Source: Blastocatellia bacterium (GTDB lineage Bacteria > Acidobacteriota > Blastocatellia > Pyrinomonadales > Pyrinomonadaceae). From it: a stretch of DNA of 64,000 bases. Both the position numbers and the translations under genes were made by a program. Positions 8,758 to 17,483 of the stretch are shown piece by piece (position 1 is the stretch's first letter; every line of letters starts with the position of its first letter). The notes beneath the pieces are model-generated. The model was not told where the DNA came from, did no database searches, and saw nothing but the letters and a program-made list of their open reading frames with translations. The stretch lies in contig JAEUQK010000025.1 of assembly GCA_016789265.1 (NCBI GenBank), forward strand, positions 124,001 through 188,000, written 5' to 3'.

Positions 8758-10236
8758 TTATTTTGATTTGGCAAAAGACGCTTCAAAAACGACTGTTCCA
8801 CTCGCAATGGTTTTCAGAACCTTCACGTCCCGCAGCTTCTCTGTCGGGATCTCATATATATCATCCGACAGAATCGTCAGATCTGCCAACTTGCCGACCT
8901 CTATACTTCCCTTCTCCTTTTCTTGAAATTCGGCGTATGCGGCCCCAAGTGTATATGCATAAACGGCTTCATCTACAGTCAGCGAACGCTTTCCGCCGGC
9001 GTTAACGGCCGCATAGATGCCAAGGATCGGATCGATGTCCTTGATCGCAGCATCCGATCCGAACGCCATCTTCGCACCGCCGTCCCACAGCTTTCGCAGA
9101 TCGTCCGATATGCCTGATCCTTCGGCAAAGAATAAATTAGGCTGCATTGAGGCGATTATTGACGATCGTGCAAATCGCTGCAGATCGGCAGGTTTGAAGT
9201 TATGAGCATGCTCGATCCGAAACCGGCTGTCGCGTCCGCCGTTCGTTTTTATAGCGTTCTCAAACGCCGCGAGTGCAGACGAATTAGCAGCGGGCCCGAT
9301 CGCGTGTACCAAAACCTGCAAACCAGCTTTATCGGCACCTGCGATATCTGTTGTGATCGTCGAAGTATCTTCTTCCTCGTCAAACGAGCCCTTAAGGCAG
9401 CCCGTTCGGACCATCGCATCACCCGAAGCGGCCTTAGATCCAACAGCAGCGAGACGAGCCCAATTGGACAATGCCACACAGTCGTAGATCCTCACTTTCA
9501 ACTTCCCGGCCTTGTTGAGCTCGCGATAAACGCTCGCCATATCGTCGGAATGGGTATCTTGAACGCTCGTAATGCCAAAGCTCGCGGCATAGTTGCTCGC
9601 GGTCGCTGCGATCGCCATCCAATCACGAACATGATTGACGGGGACGACACGTTGCATTGCCGCGATCGATTCTCCCGATAAGATTCCTTCCGATAGATTC
9701 TTTTCGTCGATCTTTGCAGCGATCAACGCCGCCCGGTTCGCAAAAGCTGACTTCGCGTCCCCACGAAAAACGAAAACCGGATTGTCAGGCGTTGCTGCAT
9801 CGACCTTTGAACGGTCGATCACGATCGAAGGGTCAAGCTTACCGCCCAATATCCAACGCCCTTTCGGCAGGTAGCGGGCAAATTTCTCAAACTGCGAAAT
9901 GACATCGGCTTCCGTCTTCGCATCGCTTAGATCGATCGAGGAAAAGAGGTTACCTATCGACATAAAATGCACGTGCGCATCGTTAAATCCCGGCAGAACG
10001 AGTTTGCCCTGTGCATCAATTACCGTGGTCGTCTTTCCCGCAAACGCCTGGATGGTCTTAGTTGTCCCAACGGCAATTATGCGTCCGTCGGCAACTGCAA
10101 TGGCTTCGGCCTTCGGATTCGCCTTGTCCATGGTGCGGATATTGGCGTTGATCAAGATAAGATCAGCCGCAGAGGTCTGTCCTGCGGCTGATATTACCGA
10201 CAAAATTAGTACTGCAGTGAGACAAAAAGCGTTCAC
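8758..10236 (-). CDS. Secreted YtcJ-type amidohydrolase, shortened substrate loop
   Basis: A 492-residue exported metal-dependent hydrolase of the amidohydrolase-3 (YtcJ-like) group. The signal peptide is followed by ADLILINANIRTMD. The metal-binding set appears intact: HVHF, a lysine in CLKG, His in HAIG, EHAH, and Asp in FGSD. Against its upstream paralogue it lacks the segment equivalent to YADGSLGSTTAWFFSPY (replaced by an acidic SFDEEED stretch), has HAIGPAAN for HAIGDRAN and FGSDAAIKDIDP for FGSDSPVAPWDP. It is therefore probably an altered-specificity or weakened duplicate. The GTG start overlaps the upstream stop (GTGA), so the two are translationally coupled. The substrate is unknown. 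Confidence 0.82.
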   Translation of the reverse strand: MNAFCLTAVLILSVISAAGQTSAADLILINANIRTMDKANPKAEAIAVADGRIIAVGTTKTIQAFAGKTTTVIDAQGKLVLPGFNDAHVHFMSIGNLFSSIDLSDAKTEADVISQFEKFARYLPKGRWILGGKLDPSIVIDRSKVDAATPDNPVFVFRGDAKSAFANRAALIAAKIDEKNLSEGILSGESIAAMQRVVPVNHVRDWMAIAATASNYAASFGITSVQDTHSDDMASVYRELNKAGKLKVRIYDCVALSNWARLAAVGSKAASGDAMVRTGCLKGSFDEEEDTSTITTDIAGADKAGLQVLVHAIGPAANSSALAAFENAIKTNGGRDSRFRIEHAHNFKPADLQRFARSSIIASMQPNLFFAEGSGISDDLRKLWDGGAKMAFGSDAAIKDIDPILGIYAAVNAGGKRSLTVDEAVYAYTLGAAYAEFQEKEKGSIEVGKLADLTILSDDIYEIPTEKLRDVKVLKTIASGTVVFEASFAKSK

Positions 10237-11900
10237 TTTCGTTCAAACACTATCTTTCCGTCGACCACAGTCTTCAAAACAGTTACGTCTCGGATCTTGA
10301 CCGGATCGATCTTGAAAATATCGTCCGAGAGAATAACGAAATCGGCGAGATATCCGACATCGAGCAAGCCTTTTTCCTTCTCCTGAAACTCGGCAAACGA
10401 GGAACCGACCGTGTATCCGCGAACCGTTTCCTCGACAGTGATCTTCTGATCGGGGATCCATCCGCCGGGATTCTTGTCGTCAAGTGTTCTGCGAGTCACG
10501 GCAGCATAAACGCCGTACAACGGATCCCAAGGAGCGACCGGCGAATCAGAGCCGAAAGCAAGAACTCCGCCGGTATCAAGTATCGTGCGAAACGCATAGG
10601 TTCCTTTCAAACGAGCCGGATCGAGACGCTTCCATGCCCAGCGTCCGTCATCAATGATGTGAAACGGCTGCATTGAAGCAACGACCTTTTGACCGCCAAA
10701 TCGTTTGAGATCCTCCATCCTGAGATGCTGTGCGTGTTCGATGGTAAACCGCCGGTCCCTCGCGCCATCGGCTTTCTCGGCCTCGGCGTAATAGTCGAGA
10801 ATCGTGGCGTTCGCACGATCGCCGATCGCATGAATGCGGACCTGAAGGCCGGCCCTGTCCGCGTCGATGATGTTCTGTTTCATCGTCGTCGTAACGTCCG
10901 CCATGGGCAAGCCGCTCGTATTTGGTGCGTCGAGATACGGTGAAAAGAACCACGCTGTCGTCGAACCCAGGCTTCCGTCCGCATAACCTTTCAAACAGCC
11001 GACGCGAAGCATCGGGTCGCCAAAGGCATATCGGACACCTGTCCGCTCCCAACGTTTGTAATCACCTAATGGCGAACAGCCATATATCCGTGTCTTCAAT
11101 TTTCCTCGACGGAGCAATTCCTGATAAACACCGATGGTTGTTCCTGCCGAAACATCCTGGACGCTTGTAATACCGAAAGATGCCGCGTTTTCGGAGGCCG
11201 CCTCGGCAGCTTCGAGTTTTTCTTCGAACGACGGCTCAGGGATCACTTTCTCAACGTAGTAAGTAGCCGCATCCTTGAAAATACCGGTCGGATTTCCCGA
11301 AGCATCCCTTACTATTTCGCCCCCCGCAACGTCTTTAACGTTCTTATCGATCCCTGCAAGCTTCATCGCGAGGCTATTGGCTAGCGACATGTGGCCGTCC
11401 AGACGATTGATAAATACCGGGTTGTCAGGTGTTGCCGCGTCGATCAAAGCAGCGGTCGGAAGGTTATTCGGCGTCCAGTTCTCATGATCCCATTGACCGC
11501 CGAGTATCCACCGGCCTTTCGGAATTTTGGCCGCAAAATCCCTGATCCGCTGCACGAATTCTTGCGGGGTCTTCGCGCTTCGAAGATCAACGGATGAAAG
11601 CTGCTGGCCGGTCTCAAGGAAATGAACGTGAGCATCATTGAATCCAGCAACTATCGTCTTTCCGCGGGCGTCTATCTGTTTCGTATTCGGTCCGATCAAC
11701 GCCTTGATCTGGGCGTCGGTTCCCACCGCGGCGATCTTGCGTCCCTTCACTGCAAACGCTTGAATTTTTGGACGGTTTGGATTTCCAGTGTGGACATTTG
11801 CATTAATGACGACAAGGTCGGCATAGATCGTCTGCCCAAGTGAGGCTAAAGGCGTGATCAAGATAGCCGACACGGTTAGAATGATCGATAAAGTTTTCAT
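10233..11900 (-). CDS. Secreted YtcJ-type amidohydrolase
   Basis: A 555-residue exported amidohydrolase-3 family enzyme with the complete pattern: DAHVHF, the likely carboxylated-lysine segment CLKGYADGSLGSTTAWFF, HAIGDRAN, IEHAQ, and FGSDSPVAPWDP. The C-terminal EKGLLDVGYLADFVILSDD is the small beta-sandwich domain typical of the superfamily. It is predicted to hydrolyse amide or related bonds in the periplasm. Members are often annotated without a known substrate. It abuts the next gene upstream with no gap and overlaps the shortened paralogue downstream, so the three form one transcript. Confidence 0.87.
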   Translation of the reverse strand: MKTLSIILTVSAILITPLASLGQTIYADLVVINANVHTGNPNRPKIQAFAVKGRKIAAVGTDAQIKALIGPNTKQIDARGKTIVAGFNDAHVHFLETGQQLSSVDLRSAKTPQEFVQRIRDFAAKIPKGRWILGGQWDHENWTPNNLPTAALIDAATPDNPVFINRLDGHMSLANSLAMKLAGIDKNVKDVAGGEIVRDASGNPTGIFKDAATYYVEKVIPEPSFEEKLEAAEAASENAASFGITSVQDVSAGTTIGVYQELLRRGKLKTRIYGCSPLGDYKRWERTGVRYAFGDPMLRVGCLKGYADGSLGSTTAWFFSPYLDAPNTSGLPMADVTTTMKQNIIDADRAGLQVRIHAIGDRANATILDYYAEAEKADGARDRRFTIEHAQHLRMEDLKRFGGQKVVASMQPFHIIDDGRWAWKRLDPARLKGTYAFRTILDTGGVLAFGSDSPVAPWDPLYGVYAAVTRRTLDDKNPGGWIPDQKITVEETVRGYTVGSSFAEFQEKEKGLLDVGYLADFVILSDDIFKIDPVKIRDVTVLKTVVDGKIVFERK

Positions 11901-12362
11901 TTATTTAGTTTCGATGGTCGCAGTTCGTACAAAATACACTTTTCCGGTCCTTTCATTTTTCGGAACGATTGGAAGAAACTTGCCCCAAAATGTGAGGATC
12001 TCTGTTTTCCCTTTCAACGTGTGTTTTTCGAGAGTCAAGAGCAGGTCACCTGGTTCGTAAGACTCGAAAATATTGTTCTCGCCATAGCTTTCAAAAAAGA
12101 GTTGGAGTTTTGTTCCGACTATTTTCGCCTTGCAGTTAAGATCTTTCGATGTCTGATACCCGTTACTTTGCAATGTTGCGATCAGGCCGTCATCGGATTC
12201 CATTATGTTCAGTTCATGCGAGATAAATATCGAGGTGCCGCCGGCGTTCTTGCCGCCGTCTTCGTCGAACGTGTAATTGCCGACCCAGTCCTTTGCATTC
12301 TGTGCGTTGGCGAGGATGGCTAGAAACAAAACTGCCGCAAAAACCGATAATGCCTTTTTCAT
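11901..12362 (-). CDS. Small secreted protein, DUF5991-like
   Basis: A 153-residue exported protein: signal peptide MKKALSVFAAVLFLAILANA, then a single beta-rich domain beginning WVGNYTFDEDGG, with an internal GYQTSKDLNCKAKIVG and a GDLLLTLEK strand. The order matches what I recall of DUF5991, but I cannot confirm it. It is first in the amidohydrolase/DUF4920 operon and its stop codon abuts the start of the next gene. No function can be assigned. Confidence 0.6.
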   Translation of the reverse strand: MKKALSVFAAVLFLAILANAQNAKDWVGNYTFDEDGGKNAGGTSIFISHELNIMESDDGLIATLQSNGYQTSKDLNCKAKIVGTKLQLFFESYGENNIFESYEPGDLLLTLEKHTLKGKTEILTFWGKFLPIVPKNERTGKVYFVRTATIETK

Positions 12363-12412
12363 GGTAAACCGCTGAAGCGAAAGTGTATTCTAAGGACGCG
12401 GGAATTATAGCA

Positions 12413-12940
12413 GTGAAAGAAAGGTATATCCAGATTCTGGGGATCTTACTGACGGTGATCTACGGTCTATTTGTGGTATTTCTTTACGTTGCCGAACCGC
12501 GTTCTCTTGAAGAGGTAACCACAAAGGCCGTCGAGACCGTTCAGAACGCAGCCACCAAGGGGCAGGTGATCACCGGCACGTATGAGGCCGATCAAGCAAA
12601 ATTCGGTGAAGGGTTAGGTGCTTTTCGCAAGGACAACTTTCCTGCAGCTCGCGATAGCTTTGAGAAAGCTGACCCCGAAAAGCGCGATGCAAAAACGCAA
12701 TTTTACATGGCCTACAGCTTTTACCGACAGGGCTGGGGACGCGTTTCGAATGACGATCTGATGTTCAAACGAGCACTTGAATCTCTCGACCGCGTGACGA
12801 TGCTCGACAAGGACTTTCGGTCAGACGATCCTGACCTGAAACTGCGAACGCCGGCCGAGCTCCGAAATGAACTTGAAGAAGGACTTAGGGTAACGGCCGA
12901 CGACTTTAACCCTCTGAAAGTTTTTCGCGAACGCAAATGA
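12413..12940 (+). CDS. Single-pass membrane protein with TPR-like domain
   Basis: About 175 residues. A transmembrane helix (ILGILLTVIYGLFVVFLYV) is near the N terminus, followed by a helical periplasmic region with a TPR-like pair (FGEGLGAFRKDNFPAARDSFEKADP, TQFYMAYSFYRQGWG). There is no ATG start. GTG codons at 12383 and 12413 are candidates; I chose 12413 because GGGA lies upstream and because 12383 lies only 20 bases from the divergent gene. It probably scaffolds a protein complex. It is followed 20 bases later by an integral membrane protein on the same strand. Confidence 0.6.
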   Translation: MKERYIQILGILLTVIYGLFVVFLYVAEPRSLEEVTTKAVETVQNAATKGQVITGTYEADQAKFGEGLGAFRKDNFPAARDSFEKADPEKRDAKTQFYMAYSFYRQGWGRVSNDDLMFKRALESLDRVTMLDKDFRSDDPDLKLRTPAELRNELEEGLRVTADDFNPLKVFRERK

Positions 12941-12960
12941 ATTGAGGGTTTGTATCGTTG

Positions 12961-13728
12961 ATGAACGAGATCAAGGAAAGATCAGGTACAGTTGACGCTG
13001 AGCTGCTCACAGCAGACGCCTCTCTTCTCGCCGTCGGCTCCGAAGGACACGAAACGCCGACCCACAGAAAGAACGCGCTATATCTGCGTTATCTATTGCT
13101 TCCGTGCACCTTTCTTACGGTCGCGTTGCTCGGCGGCCTGCGTATAGGCAGCCTCGACGGTTCGTTCATTTTTATCAAGCCTGCACTTGTTTGCCTTATC
13201 TTTGCGTCACTGCTTCTGGTCTTGTTCGCACGGTCCGGAATGATCAGGATCAATGGGTGGTTCTCTGAGAGTTTCACGCCGCTGAAGAATGCAGCGAATG
13301 CGGCCGTTGTGCTTTCGTTATTTGCGGCGATAACTCAAGTTTTCAATTCGTTGATCCCTGAACAAGGACTTACATTCTGGATCGTCGCATTTTGCTTCTT
13401 TTGGACGCTGTGGAACAACCTTTTCGCCGATTTCGACACCAGAAAGCTTTTTCGTAGCCTCGGTGGATTGTTCGGACTGGCGTTCGTTGCCAAATATCTG
13501 GTTCTTGCGAATCTGGCGGCACCTGCCGGACGAAGTTGGTATGAGGCATTGACCGAGAATCCCGGCCAGGAAGCGATCACCAGGTTGCTTGACTTGCCGA
13601 GGTTCTCATCCGCGACCGGTTACATCCAATTTTTTGCTGTCACGCTGTTCCTCTTGGGTCTTTATTTATTACCACCAACAACAAGACCCGAGAACAATAG
13701 CTATCAGGAAAAGGTTGAGCGATCTTAA
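12961..13728 (+). CDS. Polytopic membrane protein of unknown function
   Basis: A 255-residue protein with a ~40-residue hydrophilic N terminus and about six transmembrane helices, the last ending FAVTLFLLGLYLLPP. GAGGG lies upstream of the ATG; an in-frame TTG three bases earlier is also possible. No family motif is recognised. It probably forms a transcript with the TPR-like membrane protein before it and the LolA-like protein 20 bases after it. Confidence 0.6.
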   Translation: MNEIKERSGTVDAELLTADASLLAVGSEGHETPTHRKNALYLRYLLLPCTFLTVALLGGLRIGSLDGSFIFIKPALVCLIFASLLLVLFARSGMIRINGWFSESFTPLKNAANAAVVLSLFAAITQVFNSLIPEQGLTFWIVAFCFFWTLWNNLFADFDTRKLFRSLGGLFGLAFVAKYLVLANLAAPAGRSWYEALTENPGQEAITRLLDLPRFSSATGYIQFFAVTLFLLGLYLLPPTTRPENNSYQEKVERS

Positions 13729-13748
13729 AAAAATAGTGTCTGAACAAA

Positions 13749-15254
13749 ATGGGAAAGTTCTTTACTCTATTCGTCATTATTGTCTTTCAATTCATTGCCG
13801 CCACGGCTCAATCGCCCTCGAAGGTACTGAAGCAAGCTGAAAAGGCGCTTGGCGGGCAAAAAGCTGTTCAATCTATTACTTCCGTTTACCGTACCGGAAA
13901 AATTACGCGGCTTAGAGACGGTGCTGCGGGCAGTTATTCATCCGAGTCAGCTAAGCCGAATCTCTTTCATGAGTCGTTCGATATCGGCGGCTTCGAATAT
14001 GAACGCGGATTCAACGCACGATCAGGTTGGGTGCGCGATTCGAGGGACGGCTTGAGCACTCTGACCGGGGACGCGAGCGTCGATATGCAGGCCGAGGCGG
14101 TTTTCCGCAATTCTCTCTGGCTTGATGCAAAAGCTCAAAGATCAAAGATAGCGTCGGGCGGGACTGTGAACGTTGACGGGCGTTTGCATAACGTACTGAT
14201 CCTCGGAACTCCCAAGGGTGTAAACATCAAGCTCTTCTTCGATTCGGTGACAGGCTTGCTTTCACGAGAAGAGGTGCCATCAGGTGACAATTCAAGAACG
14301 ATCGTCTACTCCGACTATCGAAAGGTCGGTTCAACTCTCCATCCTTATCGGATCTCGATGACGGACGGCGACGAAAGATTTGATATCGAGATCGAAGATA
14401 TCAAGCTGAACACACAGATCACTCGCAGCCGATTCGATTTCCCTTCCGTTTCCGGTGATCCTCTTCCTGATATCCGGTCTCTTCTTGCAGAGCTTCAGGA
14501 AAACGAAGACAGGGTCGAAAGGCTTCTGGACACCTATTCGTTCGTTCAGAAAAACACTAAACGACAACTTGGCAGGGACGGTGTTCTACGTGAGGTGAGT
14601 TCAGAAACGGTGCAACTCTCGTTTTACAAGGGCTACCGCATCAGTCGGCTTATCGAAAAGAACGGGAAGCCCCTCAATGAAAGCGATCAGCGCGACGCCG
14701 ACAAGGATGCTGCAAAACGCGTCGAAGAGATAGAACGCACCATAGCGAAGAAAGAAAAGAACGAATCAAGCGGCCCGCCAGATCGCGACGGCCCGCGGGT
14801 GTCAATTGCCGAAGTCCTTCGCGCATCCAACCTATTAAATCCGCGACGCGAAAGGTTTCGCGGCCGTGATGTGATCGTGTTCGACTTCGAACCGAACCCA
14901 ACTTTTGATTTCAAGAATGCAAAGAGCATGCTCAAGTTTTTCGGCAAAACCGCCGGCGTGATGTGGATCGACGAAAAGGACAAGCAGGTCGCCCGCTTGG
15001 AAGCTTATCTGTTCGACAGCTATAACGTCGGCGGCGGTGTGCTTGCGAAATTGAAGAAAGGAGCGTCGTTCGTTCTCGAACAGGAACGCGTTAACGACGA
15101 GATCTGGCTGCCATCGGTCGCGGATATCAATCTGTCCGTCAGGGTATTGTTGGTGAAAGGCATCGATGTTAACCAGGTAGTAAGGTCCTACGACTATCGG
15201 AAATTTGCGACCGAGGTAAAGGATGCAAAAGTGGGCGAACCAAAGTCGCCTTAG
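13749..15254 (+). CDS. Secreted two-domain LolA-like protein
   Basis: A 501-residue exported protein (signal MGKFFTLFVIIVFQFIAATA). Residues ~22-235 form an outer-membrane-lipoprotein-sorting-like domain that opens with the helix VLKQAEKALGGQKAVQSI, typical of this fold in Acidobacteriota. Residues ~245-490 form a second, strand-rich domain (VIVFDFEPNPTFDFKN, GVMWIDEKDKQVARLEAYL) that also looks LolA-like, joined by a charged helical linker. A fused pair could make a two-lobed carrier. The ligand is unknown. The gene ends one base before the convergent anti-sigma gene. Confidence 0.65.
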   Translation: MGKFFTLFVIIVFQFIAATAQSPSKVLKQAEKALGGQKAVQSITSVYRTGKITRLRDGAAGSYSSESAKPNLFHESFDIGGFEYERGFNARSGWVRDSRDGLSTLTGDASVDMQAEAVFRNSLWLDAKAQRSKIASGGTVNVDGRLHNVLILGTPKGVNIKLFFDSVTGLLSREEVPSGDNSRTIVYSDYRKVGSTLHPYRISMTDGDERFDIEIEDIKLNTQITRSRFDFPSVSGDPLPDIRSLLAELQENEDRVERLLDTYSFVQKNTKRQLGRDGVLREVSSETVQLSFYKGYRISRLIEKNGKPLNESDQRDADKDAAKRVEEIERTIAKKEKNESSGPPDRDGPRVSIAEVLRASNLLNPRRERFRGRDVIVFDFEPNPTFDFKNAKSMLKFFGKTAGVMWIDEKDKQVARLEAYLFDSYNVGGGVLAKLKKGASFVLEQERVNDEIWLPSVADINLSVRVLLVKGIDVNQVVRSYDYRKFATEVKDAKVGEPKSP

Positions 15255-15255
15255 C

Positions 15256-16056
15256 TTACCTCATTTTTAGTTCGACGGTGATCGTCCTCCCGTCCCGGTT
15301 TATCCTCAAAATTCTCACGTTCACAGAACCCGAGAAGGTGTGATTTGAGTCGATCGGCCAGTCGTCAATAGCCTCAACCAAGTCTCCTGTCATTATGCCG
15401 GCTCGACTCCCGATGCTGTTCGCCTGCACCCCGGTTACGCTGCAGCCAACAGACGAGCAAGCGCTCTTGATACCAAGTATCGCCAAAATCGATGACGGAG
15501 CTATGGATCCTTTCGTCGGGGCCGTTTCGGGGGACAATCGAATATTCGGATTTATCCCCGGCGGGTAAAGCGGATCGCCCGACGGACTCACCGCCATATC
15601 CTCTGAACCGCCACCCGTCCGTTGCCCGTTAGCGTTTCGATTGGCGCCAGGCCTTTCCGCGTTTGAGTTTGTTCGGTTTTCGGCCGCGGCCAATTCAGTC
15701 TGTGACGTCCCGCTTACGGTCGTCGTCGTCGTATTAGTTGCTGGCGATTGCGGCATCGGGCCAGTATTTTCGGTAAACGTATCGATCACTTCAGGAAGCT
15801 GTGCGGTATCCGGAGTTTTCGCGTTGAAATAAACAAGGAAAACCCCGAGGACGATAAGAACGACCGCCGGAACCGAAAATTTCAAGCCGAGCAGCAACAT
15901 CGTTCGGTCGAATCCAAAAGGTTTGTCCGCCGACGCAATGCGATCAAAAACCCTGCGTTCAAAACCATCAGGCGCCTCAACCTGGTCCATCGAATTCAGC
16001 AGTTTGCGTATCTCGCCGTCTTTCGACGTTTCAAGATCGTTTTCTTCCCTTTGCAT
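15256..16056 (-). CDS. Membrane-bound anti-sigma factor with extracytoplasmic PDZ domain
   Basis: A 266-residue protein in three parts. Residues 1-50 are charged and cytoplasmic (IRKLLNSMDQVEAPDGFERRVFDRI), as in anti-sigma N termini. Residues ~54-77 are a transmembrane helix. A long Asn/Thr/Ser/Gly-rich linker leads to a C-terminal PDZ-like domain (LGIKSACSSVGCSVTGVQANSIGSRAGIMTGDLVEAID). It shares one base with the stop of the ECF sigma gene, the classic sigma/anti-sigma arrangement. I infer that it holds the sigma factor at the membrane and that the PDZ domain senses a peptide or protein C terminus outside. No zinc-finger HxxxCxxC motif is present. Confidence 0.7.
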   Translation of the reverse strand: MQREENDLETSKDGEIRKLLNSMDQVEAPDGFERRVFDRIASADKPFGFDRTMLLLGLKFSVPAVVLIVLGVFLVYFNAKTPDTAQLPEVIDTFTENTGPMPQSPATNTTTTTVSGTSQTELAAAENRTNSNAERPGANRNANGQRTGGGSEDMAVSPSGDPLYPPGINPNIRLSPETAPTKGSIAPSSILAILGIKSACSSVGCSVTGVQANSIGSRAGIMTGDLVEAIDDWPIDSNHTFSGSVNVRILRINRDGRTITVELKMR

Positions 16057-16691
16057 CAGTTCTCCAAATATCCGCTCAGCCGTTCTCTCAACATCCCCCG
16101 TGCGCGGCTTATTCGCGATTTTGTGGTACCCAACCCCAATTCCAGAATTTGCGCCACCTCGTCATAACTGTGTTCTTCTACGTCGCGAAGTATGAGCGGC
16201 ATTCGATACTTTGGCGGCAATGTCCCGATAGCATTTGCTATTACGCGGTCGCGTTCTGCATCGACCACGCCTGTGTCGGGCAGCGGACGTGTATCGGGCG
16301 GCTGAAACTCCGCATCGCTTTCCTCATCCGATTGAAAAAGACCCGTAAGTGAAAGTATCGAACGCCGCTTTCGCTTTCGCAATTCCGTTATCGCAAGGTT
16401 TGCAGCGATGCGGTAAATGTATGTCGAGAAAGCGAATTTCGTGTGATAACGGTCAAGCGCGAAATAGACGCGAACAAACGTCTCTTGAGCCAGATCGACC
16501 GCTTCTTCGTAATCGTTCAAGAACCGAAAAAGGAAGTTCGTTATCGGGTTCTTGTACCTCGCGATGATCTCGCCAAACGCGTCCTCATCTCCGGCCTTGG
16601 CCGCCGCGATCAACTGATGGTCGGACACAACTCGTCCGGGCGCGGACTCGGTCTCGCCGTCCGCACCATACTGGGTCTTGTCCAGGGCCAT
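16056..16691 (-). CDS. ECF RNA polymerase sigma factor (RpoE-type)
   Basis: About 211 residues. Region 2 is clear (AFGEIIARYKNPITNFLFRFLNDYEEAVDLAQETFVRVY, shown here only as a type: helix 2.1-2.2 with the DxAQETF core) and is followed by YIYRIAANLAITELRKRKRRS. Region 4 is also clear: LPPKYRMPLILRDVEEHSY and LGTTKSRISRARGMLRERL, the helix-turn-helix for the -35 box. It recruits RNA polymerase to stress or envelope promoters. The downstream overlapping gene is its likely anti-sigma factor. The start may be this ATG or a GTG four codons earlier (16703). Confidence 0.9.
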   Translation of the reverse strand: MALDKTQYGADGETESAPGRVVSDHQLIAAAKAGDEDAFGEIIARYKNPITNFLFRFLNDYEEAVDLAQETFVRVYFALDRYHTKFAFSTYIYRIAANLAITELRKRKRRSILSLTGLFQSDEESDAEFQPPDTRPLPDTGVVDAERDRVIANAIGTLPPKYRMPLILRDVEEHSYDEVAQILELGLGTTKSRISRARGMLRERLSGYLEN

Positions 16692-16730
16692 ACAGTCATA
16701 CACTTTAGCAATAATTTTTCAATCCGGACA

Positions 16731-16771
16731 AAATAACCGGCCCGTTAGCTACGTTCACGCTGACAGGCCGG
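16731..16771 (-). terminator. Putative terminator after the secreted protein gene
   Basis: On the minus strand, CCGGCC (from 16771) pairs with GGCCGG (to 16737) across a long loop, followed by TTATTTT. It lies between the stop of the 16801-17412 gene and the start of the sigma gene. The loop is long, so efficiency is uncertain. Confidence 0.45.
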
Positions 16772-16800
16772 AAATGTTGCGAAAAATAGGTCAAAGCGGC

Positions 16801-17412
16801 TCACACCGGTCGAACGGCCAAAACCAAAAAGACTGTGCCCGCGGTTCGCGGCAGTGTGATGGTGCCTATCAAAGTCGGACTGTTTGACGCAACGCTCAGG
16901 CGGCTTACGTTCAGTCCGACGGATTCATAGTTGATCGCTTGATTCGTCTTTCCGTTTTCGGTTGCCGTGATCTTGATCGGCACCCGTGCGCCGAAGCGGA
17001 ACATCTGCATCAGGAGGAGATCGTTTCCAACGGCTGAGTCCGAAGAACGGAGGCCGTTCAACTGCCATTCGAGAAAGCTCGGCGAATCGAGTTCGCGTTC
17101 GGGGCCGGGCAGCGACGAAACACTTTTATATTCCAGCGAACCGTTGTTCGCGACACGGCCGACGTAGGTGTTCAGAAGCCGGTAATTGCCAAATACGAAA
17201 TTGTCGCGAATCTGTTTGGTGACCGGCAAAAGAGACTTCGGCAGTTCTGCTCCTTGTGCAGCCTCGTCGGAACCGAGAACTACATAGAGCATTGCCTCGT
17301 AGCTTGTTTCACGAGCCGACTTTGATTCGCCCTGTGCAAATGAAATTCGGCCGCCGAACACTACGACAGCCGCAACAAAAATGATCGATAAGATTTTCTT
17401 GGGTTGGTTCAT
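16801..17412 (-). CDS. Secreted protein of unknown function
   Basis: A 203-residue exported protein: signal peptide ILSIIFVAAVVVFGGRISFA, then a domain with YEAMLYVVLGSDEAAQG, a long central strand region (GNYRLLNTYVGRVANNGSLEYK) and a C-terminal TAGTVFLVLAVRPV. A closing strand pair of this sort is common in secreted adaptor-like proteins of Acidobacteriota, but I recognise no named family. Its neighbours are the ECF sigma/anti-sigma pair and another exported protein, so it could belong to the sigma regulon. Confidence 0.55.
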   Translation of the reverse strand: MNQPKKILSIIFVAAVVVFGGRISFAQGESKSARETSYEAMLYVVLGSDEAAQGAELPKSLLPVTKQIRDNFVFGNYRLLNTYVGRVANNGSLEYKSVSSLPGPERELDSPSFLEWQLNGLRSSDSAVGNDLLLMQMFRFGARVPIKITATENGKTNQAINYESVGLNVSRLSVASNSPTLIGTITLPRTAGTVFLVLAVRPV

Positions 17413-17483
17413 ATATTTGCTCCTGTAAAAAATCGGGTGAGCGATTCATTCCACAGGCCAACCCCGACAAAGTTGCAAAATAT

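Noticed and set aside
9202..9681. A 159-codon plus-strand frame inside the amidohydrolase gene
   Set aside because: It is the complement shadow of a coding frame, with abundant Cys and Arg and no recognisable domain.
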